This document shows, one piece after another, positions 18,044 through 26,430 of a stretch of DNA of 64,000 bases (position 1 is the stretch's first letter; each line of letters begins with the position of its first letter). The notes beneath the pieces are model-generated. The model saw only the letters and a program-made list of their open reading frames with translations. It made no database searches and was not told where the DNA came from. The DNA is from UBA7672 sp041398245 (GTDB taxonomy: Bacteria > Pseudomonadota > Alphaproteobacteria > Caulobacterales > Hyphomonadaceae): positions 124,001 through 188,000 of the forward strand of contig JAWKVC010000005.1 in NCBI GenBank assembly GCA_041398245.1, in the 5' to 3' direction. The translations under genes were made by a program, and so were the position numbers.

Positions 18044-19057
18044 ATGAACGACATGATCCTGCATCCTCCGGCCGAATGGGGCCCGCACAGCGCCATCTGG
18101 ACGGCCTGGCCGGCGGACGAGAACCTGTGGCTAGACAATCTCGACCCGGCGCAGGCGGAGGTGGCCGCCATGGTCCGTGCGCTCGCCGCGCCGGGGCCGG
18201 ATGGCCGCTCGGGCGACACGATGAAGGTGTTGGTCAATGGCCCGGTCGCCATGCTGTCGGCGCAGCGCGCCATCGGTGATGTGGCCGAGCTGATCGAGGC
18301 GAAGTACGGCGATATCTGGCTGCGCGATACCGGCCCGGTCTTCTATTCGGCGGACCGCTGCGCCCTGTTCACCTTCAATGGCTGGGGCGGGAAGTATGTG
18401 CTCGAGCATGACGACACGGTCGGCGCCTTTGTCGCCATCGAGGCCGGGGCGGACGCCACGCGCTGGCATCGCGTGCTGGAAGGCGGCGCGGTCGACTGGG
18501 ACGGGGAGGGCACGATCCTCACAACAAAGGAATGCCTGCTCAATCCCAACCGCAATCCGCTGATGACGTTCGAGGATGTGCAGCGCCTGCTGGGCGATGC
18601 GCTGGGCGCGCGCGTGGTGATCTGGATCGAGCGCGGCCTCCTGAACGACCACACGGACGGCCATGTCGACAACATAGCGCGCTTCCTCGCGCCGGGCGTT
18701 GTCGCATGTCAGGCGCCGGCGGATGCGGACGATCCCAACACCGAACGGCTGAACGAGATCGCGGACTTCCTGAAGGCGCAGCGCGATGCGCGCGGTCGGA
18801 TGCTGCAGGTTGTGCGCATTCCCTCGCCGGGCCGGGTCGAGAACGAGGATGGCGAGATTGTTCCCGCCAGCCACATGAACTTCCTGATCGGCAACGCCAC
18901 CGTGGTCGTGCCGACCTACGGCACGCCGACGGCGCAGGCCGCTGTCGATGCCCTGAAGCCATTCTTCCCGGGCCGCCATGTTGTCGGCCTGCCGTCGCGC
19001 CATATCCTCTCGGGCGGCGGCTCGTTCCACTGTATCACGCAGCAGCAACCGGCATAA
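18044..19057 (+). CDS. aguA: Agmatine deiminase
   Basis: This enzyme converts agmatine to N-carbamoylputrescine and ammonia. The 337-residue protein carries the guanidine-modifying family motifs: GDIWLRDTGP, the HTDGHVDN catalytic His/Asp block, and GGGSFHCITQQ near the C-terminus with the nucleophilic Cys. The ATG at 18044 is preceded by GAGCGG; an in-frame start 36 bases earlier adds an unlikely tail. The next gene, 10 bases away, encodes the following enzyme of the pathway, so the two form a putrescine-synthesis unit. Confidence 0.95.
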   Translation: MNDMILHPPAEWGPHSAIWTAWPADENLWLDNLDPAQAEVAAMVRALAAPGPDGRSGDTMKVLVNGPVAMLSAQRAIGDVAELIEAKYGDIWLRDTGPVFYSADRCALFTFNGWGGKYVLEHDDTVGAFVAIEAGADATRWHRVLEGGAVDWDGEGTILTTKECLLNPNRNPLMTFEDVQRLLGDALGARVVIWIERGLLNDHTDGHVDNIARFLAPGVVACQAPADADDPNTERLNEIADFLKAQRDARGRMLQVVRIPSPGRVENEDGEIVPASHMNFLIGNATVVVPTYGTPTAQAAVDALKPFFPGRHVVGLPSRHILSGGGSFHCITQQQPA

Positions 19058-19067
19058 GGAGGCGACG

Positions 19068-19931
19068 ATGTCCCGCAAGATCACGCTTGCCGTCCTACAA
19101 TCCGCGCTGAGCGACGACGTCGAGACGAATATCACGCGCGTGTCCGACATGGTGCGCGAGGCGGCCGCCAAGGGCGCGGACGTGATCCTGCCGTCCGAGC
19201 TGTTCGAAGGGCACTACTTCTGCACCTCGCAGGAGGAGGAGAACTTCGCACGCGCCCATCCCTGGCGCGAAAGCCCTGCCGTGAAGGCGATGGCGAAGCT
19301 CGCCGGCGAGCTTGGCGTCGTCATCCCTGTGTCGATCTTCGAGAAGGCCGGCCCCGCCTACTTCAACTCGGTTGTCATCGCGGATGCGGATGGGTCGCTG
19401 CTCGGCGTCTATCGCAAGTCGCATATCCCAGACGGTCCGGGCTATCAGGAAAAATACTATTTCCGTCCGGGTGATACGGGCTTCCGCGTGTGGGATACGA
19501 AGAAGGGCCGCATCGGCGTCGGCATCTGCTGGGACCAGTGGTATCCCGAATGCGCGCGCGCCATGGTGCTGCAGGGCGCGGACGTTCTGCTTTATCCCAC
19601 CGCTATCGGCTCCGAACCGCATGACGCCAGCCTCGATACGGCCGCGCGCTGGCGCCGCGCCATGCTGGGCCACGCCGTCTCGAACGTGACGCCCGTCGCC
19701 GCCGCCAACCGCGTCGGCGCCGAGAACGGCCAGCTCTTCTACGGCACGTCCTTCATCTCCGACCATACGGGCGAGATCCTGGGCGACCTCGACCGCAAGG
19801 AAGAGGGCGTCGTCGTCGCAACCGTGGATATGGACGAGGTCGATCGCGCCCGCGCCGCATGGGGCTTCTTCCGCGACCGCCGCACGGATCTCTATGGCCC
19901 GCTGGTCAACCCGCTGAGCGAGAAGGGCTGA
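19068..19931 (+). CDS. aguB: N-carbamoylputrescine amidase
   Basis: This nitrilase-superfamily hydrolase converts N-carbamoylputrescine to putrescine, CO2 and ammonia. The Glu-Lys-Cys triad is visible: Glu in LPSELFEG, Lys in YRKSHIPDGPGY and Cys in GVGICWDQWYPE. At 287 residues it has normal family length. The start at 19068 has AAGGAGG directly upstream and lies just after the aguA stop. Together with aguA it completes the agmatine-to-putrescine route. No arginine decarboxylase gene is in the window. Confidence 0.95.
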   Translation: MSRKITLAVLQSALSDDVETNITRVSDMVREAAAKGADVILPSELFEGHYFCTSQEEENFARAHPWRESPAVKAMAKLAGELGVVIPVSIFEKAGPAYFNSVVIADADGSLLGVYRKSHIPDGPGYQEKYYFRPGDTGFRVWDTKKGRIGVGICWDQWYPECARAMVLQGADVLLYPTAIGSEPHDASLDTAARWRRAMLGHAVSNVTPVAAANRVGAENGQLFYGTSFISDHTGEILGDLDRKEEGVVVATVDMDEVDRARAAWGFFRDRRTDLYGPLVNPLSEKG

Positions 19932-19940
19932 CGCCGTTCG

Positions 19941-20726
19941 ATGACCCGCGCGCTTGTCTTCGACTCGGGCGTGGGCGGGCTCACCATCGTCGATGCGCTG
20001 CGCAAGGCGGCGCCGGACTGGGTGGTCGACTATGCCGCCGACAGCGGCTTCTTTCCCTATGGCGTGAAGACGGACGAGGAGTTGCGCACGCGGCTGCCGG
20101 GTCTGTGCGCCACGCTGGTGGAGGCGGCGAAACCAGATGTGCTGGTCATCGCCTGCAACACAGCCTCGACGCTCTCGCTGGCCGACATACGCGCGCGGGT
20201 GAGCGCGCCGGTGGTCGGCACTGTACCGGCGATCAAGCCGGCCGCTGAGCAGACCCGAACAGGCGTCATCGGCATCCTGGCGACGCCGGGCACGGTGCGC
20301 CGCGCCTATCTGGATGATCTCGAACGCCAGTTTGCAGCGGGCAAGACGGTGATTCGGCGCGGCTCGGCCGGACTGGTCGATATCGCCGAGCGGGCGGTGC
20401 GCGGCCAGCCGGTGGACCAGGAGCAGGTCGCCTACGCCGTGAAGCCGCTGTTCGATCCGCCGGACGGCCCGCGAATCGACATTGTCGTGCTGGCCTGCAC
20501 GCATTTCCCGCTGATCCGCGAGGCGATCGCTGCGGCATGTCCGCCGGGCGTTACGCTGATCGACACCGGCGAAGCCGTGGCGCGGCAGGCGATGCGTGTC
20601 GCGCCTGTGACGCATACGGCGGGCGAGGCGGTTGCCTATGTGACAGGCGGCGCCGCAAACCGGGCCGCCATGCAGCCGGCTTTTGCCCGTTTCGGCTATC
20701 ACGCCATCGAAATCATTGACGCCTAG
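19941..20726 (+). CDS. murI: Glutamate racemase
   Basis: This enzyme makes D-glutamate for peptidoglycan. The 261-residue protein contains FDSGVGGL at the N-terminus and both catalytic cysteines, in ACNTAST and ACTHFP. It lies 9 bases after aguB on the same strand and is probably cotranscribed. The grouping of D-Glu and putrescine genes may reflect envelope supply or only operon packing. Confidence 0.94.
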   Translation: MTRALVFDSGVGGLTIVDALRKAAPDWVVDYAADSGFFPYGVKTDEELRTRLPGLCATLVEAAKPDVLVIACNTASTLSLADIRARVSAPVVGTVPAIKPAAEQTRTGVIGILATPGTVRRAYLDDLERQFAAGKTVIRRGSAGLVDIAERAVRGQPVDQEQVAYAVKPLFDPPDGPRIDIVVLACTHFPLIREAIAAACPPGVTLIDTGEAVARQAMRVAPVTHTAGEAVAYVTGGAANRAAMQPAFARFGYHAIEIIDA

Positions 20727-20764
20727 CCCCGCGGCGCCGTCCAATCGCGCCCGGGAGCCCAGCC

Positions 20765-21856
20765 ATGGCCGACGCCCGCACAGGCGCCAAAGCGATAAAC
20801 CTCGCCCTGCAGGGCGGCGGGTCGCATGGCGCGTTTTCCTGGGGGGTGCTCGACCGGCTTCTCGAAGACCCGCGCATCGAGATCGAGGGGATCACCGGCG
20901 CCTCTGCCGGTGCGATGAACGCCGTGGCGTTGGCCGCTGGTTTCGCCGAGGGCGACCGGGAGGAGGCGCGCGCGTCGCTGCGGCGCTTCTGGACCGGCGT
21001 CCTCGACGAGGCGCGCACCAGCCCGCTGCGCCGTTCGCCGATCGAGGCGATGCTGGGCGGCTGGAATCTCGACGCCTCGCCCCTGTTCGTGATGTTCGAC
21101 CTCGTGACGCGGGTGGCGAGCCCCTACGACTTCAACCCGTTCAACGTGAACCCGTTGCGGGATCTGGTCACGCAGCTGGTTGATTTCGAGCGCGTGCGGA
21201 AGTCGCCGATGAAGGTCTATATCTCCGCCACCAATGTGGAGACCGGCCGTGCGCAGGTGTGGGACAAGCGCGTGCTGACGGCGGACCATGTGATGGCGTC
21301 GGCCTGCTTGCCGTGGCTGTTCCAGGCGGTGGAGATCGATGGCTTGCCCTACTGGGATGGCGGCTTCACCGGCAATCCGGCCCTTTGGCCGCTGTTCGAC
21401 AACTGCGCGTCGGACGATGTGGTGCTGGTGCAGATCAATCCGATCCGCAGGCCGGGCGCGCCGACAACCGCGCGCGACATCATCAACCGCATCAACGAGA
21501 TCACGTTCAACGCCTCGCTCCTGCGCGATCTGCGTGCGGTCGATTTCGTGACGCGCCTGATCGAGGCCGGCCGGCTGGACGGCACAGGCTATCGCCGCAT
21601 GCTGATGCACGCGATCGCCGACGAGGATTCGCTCGCCGAACTTGGGGCCTCCTCCAAATTCAATGTCGAGCCCGGCTTCATCGACATGCTGTTCGCCAAG
21701 GGGCGGGATGCGGCGGAGATGTGGCTGCGCACCAGTTTCCGCCATGTCGGGCAGCGCTCGACGGTCAATGTCCGCCGCCTGTTCCAGGGCGAGGAAGATG
21801 CGCTGGATGGCGGCCAGCTGAAGCCGCCGCGCCGCAAGCCGCGCGCCGCGGAATAG
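20765..21856 (+). CDS. Patatin-like phospholipase/esterase
   Basis: This lipid acyl hydrolase has a Ser-Asp dyad. The oxyanion loop LALQGGGSHGAF, the nucleophile elbow GASAG and the DGG motif (YWDGGFTGN) are all present within the first 200 residues, and the C-terminal half is helical. There is no signal peptide, so it is probably cytosolic or membrane-peripheral. It is the last gene of the aguA-aguB-murI run. Its stop codon directly abuts the stop of the convergent FolC-like gene. The substrate is unknown. Confidence 0.92.
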   Translation: MADARTGAKAINLALQGGGSHGAFSWGVLDRLLEDPRIEIEGITGASAGAMNAVALAAGFAEGDREEARASLRRFWTGVLDEARTSPLRRSPIEAMLGGWNLDASPLFVMFDLVTRVASPYDFNPFNVNPLRDLVTQLVDFERVRKSPMKVYISATNVETGRAQVWDKRVLTADHVMASACLPWLFQAVEIDGLPYWDGGFTGNPALWPLFDNCASDDVVLVQINPIRRPGAPTTARDIINRINEITFNASLLRDLRAVDFVTRLIEAGRLDGTGYRRMLMHAIADEDSLAELGASSKFNVEPGFIDMLFAKGRDAAEMWLRTSFRHVGQRSTVNVRRLFQGEEDALDGGQLKPPRRKPRAAE

Positions 21857-23167
21857 CTACAGGAAGTCGATCTCGCGCGGATCGCCGCCTTCCCAGGCGC
21901 GCTGGATTTCGGCCGCGAGGAAAAGACCGCCGACGGCAAGAATGGTGAGGCCATCGCGGGCGGCGCGCGCCCGCGCAAGGCGCGCAGCCTCGACCGTGTC
22001 GGCGGCGACGGTGACGTCGCTGGCGATGGCGCGGAAGATATCCTCGAACTGGTCTGTCGCCGCGCCCGCCTTGAATGCGCGGGTCAGGATGAAATGGTCA
22101 AACCGCCCGGCGACTGTGCGTGCGATGGCGGCGACTTCCTTGCTGCCCGAAACGCCGAAGACGACGAGCGTCCTTTCACGCGGGGTGAATTCGAGGAATG
22201 TCCGCGTGACCGCGTCCACGGCGCAGGGCGTATGGCCGACATCGATCCAGAGATCGGGCTTCATCGCCACCTGCTGCAGACGCCCCGGCCATGTCGTTTC
22301 GCCAAGTGCGCCCAGCATCGCTTCGCGTGATGCGGACCGGGGCGTCGCCTGCTGGTCAAGCCAGACCTCGGCTGCGCGCAGGGCGGTCACGGCGTTGTCG
22401 ACCTGGTGGCGTCCGGCAAGACGCAGCATCACGGGTTGATCCGCCTCCGGTGCATCACTGGCGGGGCCGTAGGTGAAATGCGCGCCGCCCGCATCGTTGA
22501 GCACGGCGCCCAGCCGGCGGCCTTCAAGCGCGGGCAGCAGCGTCTTGTCCGACAGGCCGGCGAAGGCCGCGAGTCGCACGGACAGATGCGTGGGAATCGA
22601 TGGCGACAGCACCACACAGGCGCCCGGAGCGGCGGCGTCGACCTTGTCGTAGGCGATCAGTTCCTCGGTCGAGCCGAGGAGTTCGGTGTGCTCCAGCTCG
22701 ATCGACGTCAGCACAGAGATGTTGGCGCGAACCGTGCGGATCGGATCATAGCGGCCGCCGATGCCCGCCTCCCACACAATGGCGTCGGGCCGTTCTTCCC
22801 TGAACCAGAGCAGGGCGGTCAGAAACAGGAATTCGAAGGCGCCGATATGATCGCCTTCGGGCAGCGTCGCGTTGAACGCCGCCACCGTGGCGGCGTGGCG
22901 ATCAAGCGCGTCCTGCGAGATCATGTCTGACCCGATCGTGAAGCGCTCGCGGACATCGAACAGGTGAGGCGAGGTAAAGCAGCCGACGCGAAGGCCCGCC
23001 GTTCCGAGCGCTGACGTGAGGAAGCGCGCAGTCGAGCCCTTGCCGTTGGTTCCTGTGACCGCGATGGACCGGCGTGCAAGCTCGGCGCGGTCAATGCCGT
23101 GCGTGTCCATGAACCGCGCGACGCGGTGCAGGCCGATGCCGTCGCCGAATTTGGAAAGGCCGAACAT
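21857..23167 (-). CDS. FolC-like Mur-ligase family protein, coupled to an ATP-grasp ligase
   Basis: The 436-residue protein has the Mur-ligase/FolC layout: P-loop GTNGKGST (39-46), TSPHL (65-69), the Glu133-containing EAGIGGRYD segment, HTELLG (160-165), GRHQVDNA (252-259) and TWPGRLQQ. It departs from folylpolyglutamate synthases at key places: DGAHNP becomes DVGHTP (309-314), GGRLDATN becomes GGRYDPIR, and the carbamylated-Lys loop is YDKVDAAAPG. Start ATG and the ATP-grasp stop share one base (TGATG), implying translational coupling. It may be a divergent dihydrofolate/folylpolyglutamate synthase, but the partner suggests a peptide-type amide ligase (inference). Confidence 0.8.
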   Translation of the reverse strand: MFGLSKFGDGIGLHRVARFMDTHGIDRAELARRSIAVTGTNGKGSTARFLTSALGTAGLRVGCFTSPHLFDVRERFTIGSDMISQDALDRHAATVAAFNATLPEGDHIGAFEFLFLTALLWFREERPDAIVWEAGIGGRYDPIRTVRANISVLTSIELEHTELLGSTEELIAYDKVDAAAPGACVVLSPSIPTHLSVRLAAFAGLSDKTLLPALEGRRLGAVLNDAGGAHFTYGPASDAPEADQPVMLRLAGRHQVDNAVTALRAAEVWLDQQATPRSASREAMLGALGETTWPGRLQQVAMKPDLWIDVGHTPCAVDAVTRTFLEFTPRERTLVVFGVSGSKEVAAIARTVAGRFDHFILTRAFKAGAATDQFEDIFRAIASDVTVAADTVEAARLARARAARDGLTILAVGGLFLAAEIQRAWEGGDPREIDFL

Positions 23168-24129
23168 CAGCTACCCAGACATTCTTCGTACATGCTTGTC
23201 CAGATCGCCTGGATCAGGTCGCTGCGGCCGGCCAGCTCCAGCGTGCGCAGGCCGGGATTGCCGTTGACCTCGATGACCACGAGGTCGGAAAAATCACCGG
23301 CGGGCGACCGGTCGAACAGGTCGACCGCGCCGATCCGGAGGCCGATGGCCCCGAAAGCCGCAATCGCAAGCCGGGCAAGCGCCGGCGGCGCCTGGTCCGA
23401 GACATGCTCGACGTCGCCCGCTGCAGACAGATTGCGCCGGCCGGGAAGGGCGACATGCTCGCCTTCTGCTGGAACCTCGTCGGGGGAGCGGCCGGCGAGC
23501 CTGGTCGCGGACACGCCGGGCGCCAGCGCCGCCGCATCACGCGCGGCGACCAGCTGCGCCAGCGTCGAGCGACCATCACCGATAATTTCCGGCAGTCGTT
23601 TGGCGGCGTGGAAAACCACGCGGCCATCCTGCACGAACACGCGATGCTCGGCGCCACCGATGACGGGTTCCACGAGGAAGCTTTCATGCAGCGGCGCGAT
23701 GCGCGCGACATAGGCGCGAAGCGCGTCGGCGTCGGCGATGATCTCCGCGAAGTCGCCGCGCGATCCATGGTTGGGCTTGCAGAACACCGGGAAGCCCAGT
23801 TCGCGTGCGAAGGCGATCGCATCGTCCGCTTCGCGTCCGGCCTCGCGGAAAGCCGCACGCAGCTTGTGGGCGAAGAACACGCCGCCGGGAATGACGGGCA
23901 GGCCGCAGGCCGCAAGCACGGCCTTGGTATGCGCCTTGTCGCGCGAGATCGTCCATCCGACCGCGCTGTTCACGGGATAGGCGCAGACGCCGCCTCCGCC
24001 GCCCAGCACGCTGCGTCCGCCGCGCGAGACGCGCCAGAGATAGCCGCGGCCGCCGTCGAGATCCTCGAACGAGGCGCCGATGGCGGCGGCGGCCTCGCGC
24101 GCATATCGCGTGAATTCGGGTTGCGGCAT
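23167..24129 (-). CDS. ATP-grasp ligase resembling the cyanophycin synthetase ATP-grasp domain
   Basis: The 320-residue protein is essentially one ATP-grasp unit. It shows ATP-binding Lys118 in VFCKPNHGSRG, VEPVIGGAEHR (153-163), GDGRSTL (184-190), EGEHVAL then NLSAAGD (222-239), GAVDLF and the metal-binding EVNGNPGLR (287-295). The EGExVxL...NLS...G...VxD arrangement matches CphA/GshF-type enzymes rather than RimK or D-Ala ligase. The ~160-residue N-terminal domain of cyanophycin synthetase is missing. I used the ATG at 24129; a GTG at 24168 is the alternative. It is coupled to the FolC-like gene. It probably ligates amino acids or peptides; the substrate is unknown. Confidence 0.82.
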   Translation of the reverse strand: MPQPEFTRYAREAAAAIGASFEDLDGGRGYLWRVSRGGRSVLGGGGGVCAYPVNSAVGWTISRDKAHTKAVLAACGLPVIPGGVFFAHKLRAAFREAGREADDAIAFARELGFPVFCKPNHGSRGDFAEIIADADALRAYVARIAPLHESFLVEPVIGGAEHRVFVQDGRVVFHAAKRLPEIIGDGRSTLAQLVAARDAAALAPGVSATRLAGRSPDEVPAEGEHVALPGRRNLSAAGDVEHVSDQAPPALARLAIAAFGAIGLRIGAVDLFDRSPAGDFSDLVVIEVNGNPGLRTLELAGRSDLIQAIWTSMYEECLGS

Positions 24130-24219
24130 GGGATATCCGGCGCGAGTCTCAACGCGCGGCGAATACACGCTTGCGCTGTCTGACGCAAAGCGCTGTCGCG
24201 TGCAGGCTGCTACCGGGTG

Positions 24220-26307
24220 TTACCAGATGCGCACGCGCTGGCTGGGCGCGAGATAGAGCCGGTCGGCCGGTTCCACGCCAAAGGCGGCGTACCAGGCGTC
24301 CATGTTCCGGACGACGCCGTTGACCCGGTAGCGGCTTGGGGAATGGCTGTCGCCATCCAGCATGGCGCGGGCGATCTCGTCGCGCACCTTGTCGCGATAG
24401 CTGGCGGCGTAGGCGATAAAGAAACGCTGGTCGCCGGTCAGCCCGTCGATCACGGGCGCGTCCTTGCCGCCGAGCGACAGCTTGTAGGCGGCATAGGCGA
24501 TCTCCAGGCCGGAAAGGTCGCCGATGTTTTCGCCCAGCGTGCCGAGGCCGTTCACGCAGGCATCCTTGAACGGACAATAGTTGTTGAACTGGCGGATCAG
24601 GCGGCGTGACTTGGCGAGAAAGCGTCCATCGGTCTCCTCGGTCCACCAGTTGAACGTGCGCCCCGTGCCGTCGAACTGGCGGCCCTGATCGTCGAAGCCA
24701 TGGCTCATCTCGTGGCCGATGACGGCGCCGATGCCGCCATAGTTCACGGCCGCGTCCGCATCCGGATCGAAGAAGGGCGGCTTCAGGATGCCGGCCGGCA
24801 GGACGAAGGTGTTCGCCAGCGGATTGTAGAACGCGTTGACGACGTGGGCGTGGGTCGGCCAGCGGGTGCGGTCGACCGGCTGGTGAAGATCGGCCTGCTG
24901 GTCGCGCCATTCGAAATCGTAGGATGCGTAGATGTTCTCCGCGAGCTTGCCAGGCTCGATCTTGAGCCCGCTGAAGTCCCGCCACTTGTCGGGATAGCCG
25001 ACCATGCCGGTCAGGGCCGCGAGCTTGCCCAGCGCCGCCGCCCGCGTTTCATCGTCCATCCAGTCGAGCGAGCGCATGCGCGTCTCGAACGCCGTGCGGA
25101 TATTGGCGACAATCGCATCGACCCGCGCCTTGTCCTCCGGAGGGAAGTGCTTCTGCACGTAGATCTGCGCCACGGCGTCGCCGAGCGCTGAATTGACGAT
25201 GCCGACGGCGAACTGCCAGCGTTCCGGCTGTTCCGTGACGCCGGAGAGCTGTCGCGAATAGAAATCGAAGCTTGCGTCCGCAAAGGCCTTGGGGAGATAG
25301 GCCGCCATGTCGCTGGCGATGCTGAACTCCATCCAGAGCTTCCAGTCATCAAGCGGGATGTCGTGGACAAGTTGCGCCAGATCCGTGATGGCGGTCTGGT
25401 CCAGCACGACAAACAGTTCGCCGCCGGACATGCCGGCTTCCTCGAGGAACAGGTCCCAGCCGAACGCAGGCGCGAACGCCTTGAGCTGGTCGAACGACAT
25501 TGTGCGCATCGCTTCATCGGCACTGAGCGAACGATCCTCGTCGACATGCGCTTTGGCGATGGCCTCCTCGAGGGCGTAGATGCGTTGCGCGCCGCCTTCA
25601 GGATCGCGCTCGCCGATCAGACGGAGAATGGTCGCGATATAGTCGTGATAGCCCTTTTGCAGGCTGACCATGTCGGGCGAGCTGTCGAGATAATAGCCCC
25701 GATGCGGCATGTTGAGGCCGGCCTGCGAGAACCAGATGGCGTTGCGGTCTGGATCAGCCGGGCTGGGCGCGACGCCTGCGCCGATGGGCGAGTTGTAGCC
25801 GATGACGCCCATGAGCCGCATCAGATCCTCGACCGACGTCACGGCCCTGATCCGCGCAAGATGCGGCTGCAGCGGGGCGATGCCTCTGGCCTCGATGGCC
25901 GCTTCGTCCATGGCGGAGGTATAGAGGTCGGCGATCTTCTGCTCGATCGTCCCCGGCGCCGGTTTCAAGGCGACGATCTCCTCGATCATCGTTCTGACGT
26001 CGGCATCGGACTTTTCCGTCAGCTCTTCGGCGGCGCCGATCGACACCTTGTCCGGCGGCAGATTGTTCGCCGCCAGCCAGTCCTTGTTGACGTACTGATA
26101 GAAATCGTCGCCCGGCTCGTAGTTGCGGCTGGCGCGCGGTTGGCTCTTGAGGCTGAATCCCTGCGGCAGCTCGCGGAGCGACGGAGCTGTCAGCGAGGGT
26201 GGCGTAACGGTGGCCGGATCGACTGTCGCCGTCGCGCAGGACGTCGCGGCCAGCAGGGATAAGGCGCCGAACGCGCTGGCGAGGCGTCTGGTCAGGCTTG
26301 CGGACAA
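24220..26307 (-). CDS. M13 family zinc metallopeptidase, lipoprotein (first of a tandem pair)
   Basis: This neprilysin/PepO-like oligopeptidase has 695 residues. The zinc motif HEMSH is at 532-536, the third ligand Glu593 lies in GENIGD, and the substrate-binding NAFYNP motif lies upstream. The N-terminus is a lipoprotein signal ending in AATSC, so it is probably anchored facing the periplasm. The start is a TTG at 26307, supported by AGAGGA seven bases upstream. It ends in VRIW, the usual M13 ending. It lies 123 bases downstream of a paralogue on the same strand. Confidence 0.93.
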   Translation of the reverse strand: MSASLTRRLASAFGALSLLAATSCATATVDPATVTPPSLTAPSLRELPQGFSLKSQPRASRNYEPGDDFYQYVNKDWLAANNLPPDKVSIGAAEELTEKSDADVRTMIEEIVALKPAPGTIEQKIADLYTSAMDEAAIEARGIAPLQPHLARIRAVTSVEDLMRLMGVIGYNSPIGAGVAPSPADPDRNAIWFSQAGLNMPHRGYYLDSSPDMVSLQKGYHDYIATILRLIGERDPEGGAQRIYALEEAIAKAHVDEDRSLSADEAMRTMSFDQLKAFAPAFGWDLFLEEAGMSGGELFVVLDQTAITDLAQLVHDIPLDDWKLWMEFSIASDMAAYLPKAFADASFDFYSRQLSGVTEQPERWQFAVGIVNSALGDAVAQIYVQKHFPPEDKARVDAIVANIRTAFETRMRSLDWMDDETRAAALGKLAALTGMVGYPDKWRDFSGLKIEPGKLAENIYASYDFEWRDQQADLHQPVDRTRWPTHAHVVNAFYNPLANTFVLPAGILKPPFFDPDADAAVNYGGIGAVIGHEMSHGFDDQGRQFDGTGRTFNWWTEETDGRFLAKSRRLIRQFNNYCPFKDACVNGLGTLGENIGDLSGLEIAYAAYKLSLGGKDAPVIDGLTGDQRFFIAYAASYRDKVRDEIARAMLDGDSHSPSRYRVNGVVRNMDAWYAAFGVEPADRLYLAPSQRVRIW

Positions 26308-26375
26308 GGCGTTTTCCTCTTGGTCTGGCCCGAGTCTTGACTGTGGGCCCGCGAAGTCAAGCGCCAGACGCGGAA

Positions 26376-26425
26376 CGGCCGCCGTTTCCGGGGAAACAGC
26401 GGCCGCAACACGAGAACCCGTTCTC
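26376..26425 (-). terminator. Hairpin(s) between the two M13 genes
   Basis: Just after the upstream M13 stop, read on the minus strand, a short stem (GAGAA/TTCTC, plus 26412-26425) is followed by a 14-base stem with one G-U pair (plus 26376-26405). There is no strong T tract. It may attenuate or terminate transcription between the paralogues. Confidence 0.5.
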
Positions 26426-26430
26426 AGGTT

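Noticed and set aside
19095..20744. Minus-strand open frame spanning aguB and murI
   Set aside because: It crosses two well-supported plus-strand genes and their spacer, with no motifs or start signal.
19941..24129. Poly-gamma-D-glutamate capsule system from murI plus ligases
   Set aside because: There are no capB/capC/capA or pgs-like membrane partners, and murI is essential for peptidoglycan anyway.
21857..24129. Classical cyanophycin locus
   Set aside because: The CphA N-terminal domain is missing, the two ligase parts are separate, and no cyanophycinase is present.
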